From Cercozoa sp. M6MM (taxonomy: Eukaryota; Endomyxa: Ascetosporea), in the NCBI GenBank assembly GCA_040357565.1, contig JBDODJ010000038.1: a stretch of 64,000 nucleotides of DNA; one strand, given 5' to 3'. The position numbers were made by a program, and so were the translations under genes. The stretch's first letter is position 1. Each line of letters opens with the position of its first letter. This document shows positions 25,772 through 36,738 of the stretch, in pieces. Below the pieces are notes generated by a model. It ran no database searches. It saw only the letters and a program-made list of their open reading frames with translations, and was not told the origin of the DNA.

Positions 25772-28700
25772 ATGTCGGGCAGCGAGCAAGACGATATATT
25801 TCCTGGTTTCTTGTTCTCTTTTTTTGTGCTCGTTCGTCGATCGGCCAGCGGACGACTGTTCGTGTGGTTTTTTAGAGTGGAAAGACTACCTCGGCACGCT
25901 GTCGCTCGACTGGCAGCTTCTATCTTTTCCTTCGGTACCACACAGACATGCACGACATAGGCTATCTGACTGTTTGTTCTTAGTTGGCCTTCCCCGTCAA
26001 ATCCGATCAGTATGCTGCGCTGGTAGTGTTTGTTTCAGTTGTGCGTAAGTGTCATTGTATGTTCTTGTGAACGTTGCACCGCAGTACACGAAGCACGTGA
26101 TCCACGTGACGGCGACGCATCTCGTCGAAACTGAGCGGTTCCGCGAAAAGCGACGCTTTGACTTGGTATCTCTCACTCCCCTCTGGCTCTCCGTTGGCAC
26201 ATCCTCGTTCATGCAGAGTACGCTGTCGCGCGTACGCGCGATTGGCCAAGACAAAATCGCTTTCCTCGTGGATGGGCGTCGTTCCGATAAAGTGCAGCTG
26301 CTTACCCAGGTACCAGTTTGACTTAAACAATTTTCTCAAAACAAAACAATGTTTTCTTCAGATGGATCGCGATGAGTGCTTTAGTGCTCTCAGTTCAATC
26401 GTTCATGACCTTACTGTTTCGCGTCGGTACATCATTCTGCCCTGTTTTCAATCAGGCTGTTTTAGGTCTGCCTGCGTGCGTATGAGCAGTGCGCGTCGGA
26501 TGGACCATCTGAAACCATCGGCTTCCGGAGTTCTCGAACTGCACCGAGGCATGGTACTGCGTGGAACTGGGTGGTGGAACTGTGTAATCAAAGAATAAAA
26601 CTGGACCGAACGCAGGTCGAATTCGAGAACCAGATTGACGACGACGACGACGATGGCAGTGGCAGCAGCAGCAGCAGTAAACTGCGACGCGTGAAAAAGA
26701 TGAAACCCAAGCGCCGGTTTGCATTCTTCAACTCTTTTTCTGGCAAAATTTTGTTTCATTGTCATCTCTTGCACAGATTCGCCAAAGTTCAGCCAGGCCG
26801 CGTCCTGATCTACAAGACCGAAAGCTCACCGCTGCCTTACTCGATTATCACGCTGGTACCAAAGCACCGTCTTACCAGAAGCTTGCTACTCTGGATCGTT
26901 TAGAGGAATTGTGAAATTGCGGTGCGCTCAACGACTTCGTTTGACCTGTTTTCGCCCAGGTATGACTTTTTCTCGCATTTTGGCTGGTGTGGAAAGCTGG
27001 TGTGAAACTCAAAAACTGAAAACAGGGGCAAGTTGACGTTTAAAGCTGTCAACGGCTTTGCTGACGCACTCAAGGTACATAGAGTGCACGGAACGTGGCA
27101 TGTGCGCAAACTGGTCACTCGCTGTAGTGGGTCCGCGCGTATCGACTGGCCATGGCGGTCTCTCGGTTCCAGCAACGCCGATCGGTGCCACGCCACTTTT
27201 AGTTTTTTAATTTTTTTAACAATTCAAAATGCTCCCATTGTGTAGATGGAACAGTGGAGGTATGACAAGTCACTAATCGATGGCGCCATTGAGGTGTGCA
27301 GACTGTTTGTGTTGCTTTTTCTTTTTTTTTTGTATTCTTTCGAAAAAACAAAGGTATTCAACTTGTCCGGTCGCTCGCCAGCGCCATCGCCGCAGCGTCC
27401 TGCTAGAACTCTCGGTATGTTTAGTGTTATCTGCAGTGTGCTCGAGGACATTGACTGGGTCTTCAGACACGCTGAAGGTGGACACGACATCCGCAGCTTT
27501 GTCTCGACACTCGTCAGCTTCGTCGCTTTCTGGCATCAACCCGTAAAACGTGCTTTCTCTAGATTCTGTTAGCCTGGGTACGAAAGCTGAACGTGCAGTG
27601 GTGCGGAAACTTGCGTCAACGAAGAGGATGGTAGTTTTGGCTTGTTAGCTTTCTTGAGAGGTGAAAGTTTGTGAGTGTGCTCAGAGGACAGGCACGGTGC
27701 CATCGTGGGTGTGATGTCACCGCGCGGAAACAAACAGTTCGCGCTGCTGCGGCCGTCGGGACTCTGTCTCTGGCTGGGCGAAAGCGACACTGCCACTTCT
27801 CTTTTTAGGTTTGTTCGTGTGGCACATGTTTGTTTGTTTATTTTTGTTTTTTGCTGTTTTGCTTGACATGAAGTGTACACAGTGTGCAGCAAGGCCTGGC
27901 CTCGCTGCTGGAGCACCCGGTGCGACGTTTACGCACAATCGTACCATCAAAGCTTTCAGTTTGTTTGTTCAAAAGAAAACTGGATGATTGTGATGACATC
28001 TCTTTTGTGCAGTCCAAGCAGTACACTTCGTTTGTGCAATCGGTGAAACAGCACCTCGACGTGTCGCGACTCTTCTTGGTACACGCACCCGGTGTCTATC
28101 TGTTCAGTTGACTTGATTGGCTGTATCGAGTTGTTGCTTCGTTCGTTTAGGTGGATTCGCATGCGCAAACTTCGCATGCGCAGATTGAGTTCTGTGCGCC
28201 GCAGTTCGAAACGCAGCGTTTCGCTGTTGGGTATGACTAGTGACTAGTGACCTGTGACCAGTGATCACTGACTGATACACGAACTGATGTGTTCTGCAGT
28301 CGACTTGCAGTGCTGCGTTTGGGTTACTTTGACGTGTCCAATTCGTTGCACTACGAGAATGTACCGGAAGCTTCAACTTTGAATTATTGTTTGTTGAAGC
28401 TTTTTTATTTGGAAAAGGTGGTCGATGCCGCAGCGACGCCGGAAGCGATGGCGAAGGAGTTGATGCAAACTTCGCCTGCTTTCCCGGTAGGTCAGGGTTT
28501 ATTAACTTGAGTTTTCGTGCTTGTACTGATCATTGAGAGTGCAGGAGGATATGGCGTTGCGCGATGTGCTGGTGCGAGATTCGCTTACGCTGCTGCAGAA
28601 CTTGGTACACTCAATGCGCCGGTTGTATTCTTCCTTCTATACCGGTGGACATGTTTGTGAGTAGGCACTTGCACAACACTTGCATGAAAACGCCAGCAAG

Positions 28701-29651
28701 GTACTTTAGACTGTGTTTAGTTTGGTTCTTTTGTACTTTTGAACCTTTGAACCTTGCCGCTGCAGATTCAACTGGGCACGCACCTGCGTTTCGCCGATGT
28801 CGTCGCTGCCATGCGAGAGGTAGCACACAGTTGGCTTCTCTTAATTAAGTGCGTTGTACCGACTGGATGTACAGTCGGCACACACCAATGGCGACAACGA
28901 CGTCAAGAATGCTCGCATGATGGAAGACCTGCGTGAAGTCGCGTATCTTGTGTGTCCGTCGCAAGCACAGATCGATGCCTTCCTGTACCACACCGTGCTG
29001 TATGTGTTTGTAATCTCTCTGTAAGACTGGTCTACAGAGACAACTGCATGGAGGATGACGATAAGGACTGCCGTCTCCTGCTGGACAATGCTGCATTGCT
29101 GCTGCTCATCATGCGTATCATTGCTTTGTGTGTCTGTGTGTATGGATTGTAGGTACTGTGTACTCGCAGGATTTGTGGACCGTCGCATTGCACTGCTGCG
29201 CCAGGTGTTCGAGGTGCTCCTGAGTGCGCGCAAGAGCAGCAAGGCCTCGCAAAAGACGCAGCTGGAGGAAGCGTCGAATGCAGCAGCTGCTGAGCTGGAC
29301 GTGCTGTCTCGACTGTCGTCGTGTACGTCTGCACTTTTCTGTCCATTGCACATGTATCTGTATCTGCCCAGCCATGCCAACACACGACGTGCTGCGCGAT
29401 CTCGTGCGTGTTTGTGTCGACAATGCTGCCGGCTCTGCTGACACAGGTACTCTTATCTTATCTACTCAGTACGTCCGTGTTGTGGACATTGTGTTATGCT
29501 ACAGCGGAAGCAGATGGCATCACGGTCGCGCAAAGGTAATCTCCGTCAAGTTGGTCGTGTCACTTTCAATACAGGCTTATTTGGCAGGACCCAATCGGTC
29601 GAGCACGCCGTGCACTCACTGGAGGAGCGGCGCCGCCTGAAAGCGCCTTGA
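25772..29651 (+). CDS. Long multi-exon protein with a PH-like domain, function unknown
   Basis: At least fifteen short exons can be chained in frame on the plus strand from ATG 25772 (MSGSEQDDIF, EWKDYLGTLSLDWQLLSFPS) to TGA 29649-29651 (RTQSVEHAVHSLEERRRLKA). Near residues 230-320 lies RFAKVQPGRVLIYKTESS, then LRNCEIAVRSTTSFDLFSP and GKLTFKAVNGFADALK, a strand pattern like a pleckstrin-homology domain. It is preceded by an acidic/serine tract (DDDDDDGSGSSSSS) and basic residues. The C-terminal half looks helical (YCLLKLFYLEKVVDAAATPE, MMEDLREVAYLVCPSQAQID, RRIALLRQVFEVLLSARKSS). I do not recognise the family; a large membrane-associated scaffold or tethering protein would fit. Several exon joins in 27.4-27.7 kb are unresolved. 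Confidence 0.55.
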
Positions 29652-29759
29652 ACGCAACACCGATACGCATTCTATCCATAGCATCCCATCGTTTAGTCAG
29701 TAAAACACAACGTAGGCAGCGCTTCTCGTACCGAGACGAGCGCACGCTACAACAGTAAC

Positions 29760-29850
29760 GTAGTTAGTTAGTTAGTTGAGTCTTCTAGGAAACCAACTAT
29801 GTAGTTCCCCTGCACCGGTCCGGGGTGGGTCGTCAACGCATTAGTAGGGA
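29760..29850 (-). mobile_element. Truncated retrotransposon tail with AACT repeat
   Basis: Minus-strand sequence GACCCACCCCGGACCGGTGC, GGGGAACTACATAGTTGG, TTTCCTAGAAGACTCAACTA, then three more AACT units. It is very close to 675-735, including TTTCCTAGAAGACTCAACTA, so this is a recent or well-kept copy of only the last ~80 bases of the element. It lies in the 3' flank between two genes. Confidence 0.65.
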
Positions 29851-29910
29851 GTTTTAATTTGGTTATAGTTTGTTTGATGGCCGGGCGCACGCATGGATAA
29901 CGGATAGTCT

Positions 29911-31072
29911 TTAATTGAAGAAAGAGCGTCGCATGTGACTGCGTTCGCGTTGCAGCAGTCTCAGGACGGTTGCGCAACCCGCAAGCACCGCCGTTGCGAT
30001 AGACAGTGCCCGAAGTGTCGAACCTTCGCTAAGGCTCTCTGTTCCTCTGTTTATTCGAGAATGCTGAGAGATTGTTTCAGTCATGGAGGTGAAATACCCG
30101 ATGAGTTGCAAAGGATGTAGCAGTGCAATGGGTGCGAGCGCGTTAAGTCCGCACACGAGAAGTACTTCGCAGAATCGACTGAATCGCCAGGTGGTTTGCG
30201 AAATCAAGACGTGCAAATACAAGAGCACTCCTTGTAGTATGCATGCGATTGCGCTTAATTCGACTTGCGCACGGGAGCTGGATTTCATGCCAGCCACGAC
30301 AACAGATGCACTAGGAGCACCTGCCATTATGCCGAAGGCTACTTGCGCTCCTCTAATAAAGATGGAAATGTACAGCACTGCATTGTTGCTGCGCTTTTAA
30401 ACAAGATAGTACCCATTAATTAACGTCACCGCATCGAGCGTTGGCACGAGGTAAAATTCGTGCAACGTTTGAAGCGTCTCAACTCCAGCGGGTGTTTCTT
30501 TTCTTCGCTTTTGCTTCCACTGTCAAATTTATCGCAAGCGTGCAGTTCAGACAATGCACTTAAAGACATGCGTTTCATACCTGTGTAACCTCGGCTAGCT
30601 TTTGATCGGCAGAGGCGACGGCAATGGGGTGGAACCGTTTCGTCACTCGGTCTTGCTGAAAGACTCGCGAGCGACCACGATCACCTTGGCCACGCAGCTC
30701 AGCGTTAAACTCTCCGTTAACTGTATCTTCACCTACTGCATCGGCACCGCTTGTAGCGAGATCGTCCAGCGCGATGCGGAACGAGCCAAACTCAGCAAAG
30801 TTGCCTGCTTGACCGCGCAAGTCGGCGACACTGGATCTCCTCCGATCCGTTCGATGTCGCTCGGGTCGCGAAAGTTCGAAACCTTCGTCCTGTGCACTTT
30901 GCCGTCGAACGCGTGGAGACAAACCCACACTGCTCTTTTCACTGCTGGTCTGGGATCTGTCTGCCTGCGAAACCTGCAGTACTTCACTCGACCGGGTGGA
31001 AGGTTCACTGGAGGCAACTGTTTCCCCCTCGTCCAGACGTCGAGCTCGGTGTCTGTCACGGAAATTACTCAT
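29911..31072 (-). CDS. Membrane protein with basic, disordered N-terminus, unknown function
   Basis: Three exons join in frame. ATG at 31070-31072 starts MSNFRDRHRARRLDEGETVA, followed by about 150 serine/arginine-rich residues without obvious structure. A linker exon (ETLQTLHEFYLVPTLDA) joins to an exon with several hydrophobic segments: VLYISIFIRGAQVAFGIMAG, AIACILQGVLLYLHVLI, EVLLVCGLNALAPIALL and ALSIATAVLAGCATVLRLL. It ends RRSFFN, TAA at 29911-29913. Three to five membrane helices are likely. I do not recognise the family. A truncated retrotransposon tail lies just 3' of the gene. Confidence 0.55.
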
Positions 31073-31235
31073 TTTGAAACCCACGGGAGCTAGAATGCTG
31101 GTTTCGCCTCTCCTACTTGGACCAAAATTCTCTGCCAATGGGATCCACGCGGAGGAAGCGAAATGCGACAGACTGATTAAAGCTGCACTGATAGCATTGA
31201 AACAACGCTACTCTGCATGAAAAGGCGAGGCACGA

Positions 31236-32745
31236 ATGGCAAACGGCGTGTTTAATCCGTTGGCAGCGTGCGATGACGCCGAGGAACTGCTGCGTCGCTT
31301 GTCGTATCAGGAGAGGTTTTGTGATTCCGAACAGCTGCCGTCGTTGCGGCGCTGGCAGCTCGTGTTGCCTCCGCAGAGCGATGCTGCCGCAGCGCAACAG
31401 TTTATGCTAGTGATGCAGTTAATCAGATGGCTCCTGCTTCAAATGTACCACTGCTCTCTCTTTCGCATTGTCCAATTTCCAGCGCATTGTCGTTTTGAAT
31501 GTTGGTTTGTCTCGAAGAGATGCATGTCAAGTGGAAGTGAGTGAATTCGAGGATCCCAACGTCATTGTGGCATCCTTGCTAGATGCAGCAGACCGTGCTC
31601 TAACCAGCAACACCGGAGATCCAAATTGTAGTCTGCTACAGACGCAGAGCAGAGGTGACTGGCAAAAGCAACTACGTCGAGCGCACGGTGGCGATGTCGC
31701 CCGTTTGATCTGTATTCTCGCCGCTCGGGCACTGCAAAAATGTGGTCAAGCAAAGCTAGTTGATGTTGAGCGACCCGAAAGACGCGCGGTGACTGAGGAG
31801 ATTGGCGAGTTGGCAGCCGAATCAAGTGATTTTGACGCACCTAGGCCTGCATCTGTCGAAGAAGAGGAAGCCGAAGCTGACGAGTTCCTCGGATTGTACG
31901 CAAGCGGTGATGATGAGCAAGAAAAGCTGTCGCAGGAAAATGAAGATCTCAAAAGCACAGAAGGCATTATTTTGGAACAACGCCGCGAAATTGACTCAAG
32001 GAGGTGGCATCTAGAAGCACTGCGTGTTGCTCCACAGCTGTTGCGAGCTCCAGTGCAGACTGACTCGCAGCACGAACAAAACGGACTGCACGACGAAGAC
32101 ACAAACGAGTTTGCGGGCTTAGACAAAGCACTTGCGATCGATCAGGTACGCTTGACTGCGCAGAGCAAAAGCTGGCTCTCGCAGTTGCAGGCGATGCGAA
32201 AATTCGCCTCCGTTCTCAAGCAACATGCGAAAGCGATCCAAGAGCCGTTGGCGGCAAAGCAACGCGAAGCACGCGATTCTACTGTCGCTACAAGTGAGCA
32301 AGAACGCTCTTTGAGTGCTGCGCACGCAGAGACGCTGCGAAGGTTGCGCGGAGTGTCGCGACAACTCACCGAAACCAAGAAAGAGCTCCAAGATTGTACA
32401 AGAAAAATAGCTGACTTGCAGCAGCAACTTTGGGATATAGAAGAAAGTCTCAACGCAGTTGAGTAAACTTACTCCTTTTTCTCCATTTTTTCCACTGCTA
32501 TGGAGTGTCATTGGCGCAGGACACAAATAGAAGCGCAGCATGCAGGTGTCAGCGACGTTACACCAGTACGACGCTTGAAAAAAGCAATAAACGAACTGCG
32601 TGCGGAAATTGACGACATGGAGTTGAACATCGGCGTTGCACGCTTCGTGCAATTACAAAACGAGGTCGAGACGCAACGACGGCGTCGGTCCGCCGCCGCA
32701 AAGAAGCGAGCTACCTCTACCCTTGGTACTGTAGCTTTCGAGTAA
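31236..32745 (+). CDS. IFT57: Intraflagellar transport protein IFT57
   Basis: IFT57 is a subunit of the IFT-B complex that carries cargo along cilia. ATG 31236 gives MANGVFNPLAACDDAEELLR, then LPSLRRWQLVLPPQSDAAAA and QQFMLVMQLIRWLL (the calponin-homology-like N-terminus). The long second exon gives EFEDPNVIVASLLDAADRAL, GDVARLICILAARALQKCG, an acidic linker (VEEEEAEADEF), and the IFT57 coiled coil (IDQVRLTAQSKSWLSQLQAM, LRGVSRQLTETKKELQDCT). The last exon gives VTPVRRLKKAINELRAEIDD and MELNIGVARFVQLQ, matching the VKIK.AL..LK.E...M.VRIGV end of the family. The first intron (about 31446-31481) does not join cleanly in frame, so that splice site or the base sequence there needs checking. TAA at 32743-32745. 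Confidence 0.88.
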
Positions 32746-33174
32746 TTACATGTACAGTAGGGATCGATGCTAGTTGTGAATTTCAAAGACACCGCGGGCG
32801 AGAGAGGTGGTCAACTCTTGCGAGCGAAGGCGGTAGGACCGCAGGTATCAGTTGTACAATAAGCTCTGTGAATTTGTCAGCTTGCCTTTGACGCAGAGGC
32901 GGAGTAGCGCGCATCGGAAGCGTTTAAGCGGACGCAACAAGCGTCGATTTTGACGTTAAACTGCTAACTGCCCTGCAGTCAAATTGACAGCAAATACAAT
33001 ATTCTGTACTGGGACATAGTTAAGCCAGTCTGGTGATTTCGGGTAGATCATCCAAGTAAACTTAAACTTACAACTTGACGTGTTCAGGCGATTTATAATT
33101 TTCAGGAACTAAGGAAACACTCTACTGCCAACTAATAATAAACTGACCGATTCTTTATGGCTAAAGCTTCGATT
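32746..33174. other. Spacer between convergent genes
   Basis: About 430 bases between IFT57 and the phosphatase-like gene, AT-rich towards the right. I see no gene. Confidence 0.5.
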
Positions 33175-35056
33175 TTATTGCGGAGTGGAAGGGGGTGCCT
33201 GCGGCGTGTCGGTCGAAGCGGGCGGCGCCGCACCACTGGAAGCGAAGCACGCGCCCCACGCGTTGCCACACAGTGTTCCCAAGGACGTCGCAGTGGACGC
33301 CACAGCTGACGCCGCGGAAGGTGTCGCGTTAAGTCCAGTCATAGCGAGCTTGCCGGCACTTTGCAGCCACGAGCGGCCGTAGTACGTGGGATCAGTGTCG
33401 CGCGGCATTGACTCTTCGATGTGAGGAGTCTTGGCCGGCAGTTTCGCCATGGCAGGACGCTCAGCGGCAGGAACGATGTCACCCACGGGATTCGAGAACA
33501 CGAACATGTCGCAGTTGCGCATGTGCACAACGCTCACAAACGCAGGATCTCCGCCGCCGGAGGCGGCACCTTGGACTCCAAAGTCACTGCACAGACAGAT
33601 CAAGATACGAGGTAAATATTTCAATACTCCAACAGACAGGCTGTGTTGGTGTTGATGTTACCTTCCCAAATGGCGTGCAACCTCCATGTGCTGGGCCATC
33701 GCGTTTGCATCTTGCACTCCCGCGGTAGTGCTGAAGTCGAATTCACCAGACGGCTGGGGCAAAGTCTCAGTGTCGCTCAGCGACAGGGCGAGCTGCGTGG
33801 CAGCCCAGGCGCGCGTGAAGGCGCCGTGCGACACGACGAGCACGCAGTAGCGCTGCAGTTGCTTCTGCTGTTGCTGCTTCTGCAGGTGCCGCACGTAGCC
33901 CAGTGCGCGTGCTTCCACACTACTCAGTCACAAAAGGCAATCCCAGGAGTAATTTAGAAGTTCAAGAGCCAAGAAGGCCAACTTACTGCGAGACGTGCTC
34001 AGCTCGGAGGTGGCCCTCCATGCGCGAGGACTCAAACTCCGCCAGCGGCTTTCGCAGAATCGCATCGACCTGTCCTGCAGGGTCGGTGATGTCCTCGAGT
34101 TCCAGGTGCTCGGCGTACTTGTGCAGACCGTCTGGTGACATTGACAAATGTCAGATTGTTCAAACAGTCAGCAACTGCAGCTCAGCTAAGAATACAACTG
34201 TACCACGGTGAAGACGACCGGGTGCCTCGACGCGCATCAATTGCTTTACGAACTCGCTCGGTCCAGCAACAGCAGCCTGTCGCACCAGATTCAGCAGCAG
34301 GCCACGTTGTCCACTCTCCGTCAAGCTGCCAAGGAGTGTGCTCAGTCCGACGTTGGCACTCTGCGTCGTCAGTGTCTCGCGAATGCGCAGCATCACGCGG
34401 AATTCGCGTTCGGCGAACACAGTGGTGATGGCAGCTTCGGCCTGATCCACACCGTGGCAGAACCCTGAGTTGGACATCTCCTGCGCGAACTGCTCCACCG
34501 CAAAGCCCTGTCAACCAAACCAAGCACTCATATTGCCGGTACAACATCCGAACACAGTAAATCGATACTGAGTCCCGAAAGAACACAATGCACCAGAGTT
34601 TGAAGCGTGCGACGCTGTGCCGACACATGTATGGCGTCGAAGCGACCGAAGAAGGCACGAGCCAAGTCTTCGCAGGTCGGCTGCCGCCCCGCCAACTCAA
34701 CGGCAGCGTCGTACCAGCGCTGGCCCAAGCGACAAGCTTCACCCTTGCCCTTTTCGGTCAGAGCGTGGTCGGCCCCGATTAAACCGGCCTGAGACTGCAA
34801 CGCAAAGTCAAACAATAACATGAAGAAAAAGGTGGAACGAGTGGAAACTCAAATGAACAAGAATCGATTCAGGCCTGGAGAACGACTGTACCCCAAGATG
34901 AGCGTTGTGCTCGCCCTCTGCGTGTCGGGCCAGCAGCACGTGTAGGCCTTGCGAAGTCGGAGCGAACTCATTTCGCAGATGACCGAGAAGGACGTCGGAG
35001 CTTGCCGCGCTGGAGGCGACAACGACGAGCGCCGTCGTTAAAATCGCGCGAATCAT
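33175..35056 (-). CDS. Secreted histidine phosphatase superfamily protein
   Basis: ATG at 35054-35056 opens a signal peptide (MIRAILTTALVVVASSAASS). HVLLARHAEGEHNAHLG follows, which is the RHG motif region of the phosphoglycerate mutase/acid phosphatase superfamily with RHA in place of RHG. Next come LIGADHALTEKGKGEACRLG (LT..G..QA), FDAIHVSAQRRTLQTL (the second arginine site), a helical stretch and CVLVVSHGAFTRAWAA, which supplies the second catalytic histidine. A serine/alanine/proline-rich tail ends at TAA 33175-33177. The N-terminal histidine and arginine and the SHG histidine are visible. Substrate is unknown; a lumenal or secreted phosphatase is the simplest reading. Confidence 0.8.
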
Positions 35057-35762
35057 TGTTTTTGGTTCGCCCTGGAAGGTCAAAGGATTGATTTGCGTCC
35101 GACTCCGATACTTGTCCTCAACTTGAGTGAGAATCAATCAAAACAAACACTTAAGACACAGTGGAAAGGACGGACGAAACTGGCACGTGTCGCGCACGTG
35201 CGACGTTCGGTTCTTGCTGTCTGCCTCAGGTTGACACGTGTCATAAGGTCGGACAACACACGCTCTTTACGAAGATCTGTTAAACAGCAACTGACTCGTC
35301 GGCAGAAACTAATGTGTGGGAATATTGCGCACGCATGTACAGTCAACACCTACAGTTGCGCGACGGCCATGCCTGACTAAATCAACGGCAAAATCGATCA
35401 TTGCTAAGCAATAGAGTTTACAGACGACATCGGCTACGTATACAGAACAGCTAGCAACTGAGCTGTTTAGGCAAATTCGATTGAAAATACTGAAACAAGC
35501 GCGGTAACGTAAACGGTACGCGAATGGCTTTTGCTAATTCTTAGTTCGCATAGGTGATAAACAAGACTGCCAGACCGGACAGATCAGGGTCATACACAAA
35601 CAAGATCGTCAGTTCCGCGCGGATCTTCGCCTTTGACCATCCAGTTTGCAACCCCTCCCTCCCGACTTGCAACCTGTCTGCTATATTTGCCAAAACAACA
35701 CCTTCTGCAACTTTCAGCTGACTTGAAGCACTCGGCACGTTCTGTTACCACCCCGCGACAGC
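35057..35762. other. Divergent spacer
   Basis: About 700 bases between the phosphatase-like gene (minus) and the small MLF-like gene (plus). Short frames only. An inverted GCACGTGT/CGCGCACGTGCG-type sequence at about 35181-35200 is the most regular element; its meaning is unknown. Confidence 0.4.
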
Positions 35763-36166
35763 ATGAGTCTTGAGAGAGATAGCTTTTTCACCCGACCGGG
35801 TGAAGTGAGCAGCGAATTCGTGCGCGAACCTGATGGTATTCTGTTGCCAGTTGAACCCGAAACGTTGCTTCTTTTGGTGGTCACTTTCTCTTAAATAGAG
35901 CAGGGAAACTACTTGTACACAAGCAGCTACTCTTCAGTGATGCGCAAAGGTGTTTGCATTTTTATTTTACTTTCCCTCAGTTGTCAGTTATGGCGGTAGG
36001 CACCGACGGAGTCGTTTGGAAGGAAACCAAGCGGTCCGAGCGTGACCACACGGGAATGGAAAAGCGCGGCCGTTTGCGTGAAAAGGACAAGCAGGCGCAC
36101 GGTATAATCGAGCAGCGTTCCAATGAATCCGCAGTGTGGGAGCGTCGCGAACAGATCACCGGGTGA
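35763..36166 (+). CDS. Small protein resembling the C-terminal domain of myeloid leukemia factor (MLF)
   Basis: Three exons join in frame: MSLERDSFFTRPGEVSSEFV, then GNYLYTSSYSSVMRK, then VMAVGTDGVVWKETKRSERD and HTGMEKRGRLREKDKQAHGI, ending ERREQITG and TGA at 36164-36166 (about 100 residues). The order SSS/SYSS, G.DG..W.E...R..D..TG.EK, and R.....K..GI follows the conserved core of MLF proteins, whose cellular role is poorly defined but linked to chaperone and transcription partners. The protein lacks the N-terminal half of usual MLF proteins. The likeness is a pattern match by eye. Confidence 0.5.
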
Positions 36167-36738
36167 CTTTAAATGTGTTCCTTCACGGATAAATTCATAT
36201 TTCTTGCGTACAGCTTGAAGTCAGACCAGGTGGAAGACTTCGAAACCCAGTACCATACATTTTCATTTCCTGTTGCATCACCAAAACCACGACGAGCGGG
36301 TTTGTTTGTCCAGGTTCCAGGTCGGCGGCACGGAAGAGAAGAAACAGATCGAGAGTGGACAGTAGCTGAGCATGAGTTCTTTACGTTACGCAATTTATAC
36401 GCGTTACCATTATGTTTAAATGCGTACACCTGCGTACGGTAGCTACCTGTTATCGCAGCCTTAGCAATTCAGGCTTTGGCAGTGCAAAAAGAGTCTATGC
36501 CAGGAAAAGACTAAAGAAACAAATGGAATCGACGTCAGCACAGATGTAGTTCCCCACGGGGGGTCCTGAGTACATCGTTTCGTAACATAGTGACTATCGT
36601 ATCACAAATCACGAGTAGGTAATTAAACTTAATCCCCGATCTGGCGGCACGGGGCGAACCGAAACCCAATGTCTTGCGAGGCGGGAACAGCAGGGATGGA
36701 GTTTGAGACGCCAGTTGGAGAACCGAAGGGAGGGCCCG
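36167..36738. other. Spacer between convergent genes
   Basis: About 570 bases. Overlapping 86-89 codon frames at 36169-36442 on both strands have no family pattern. No gene is called. Confidence 0.45.

Noticed and set aside
36540-36580. Possible fifth retrotransposon tail copy (ATGTAGTTCCCC)
   Set aside because: Only about 12 bases match the tail; the surrounding order of blocks is absent.
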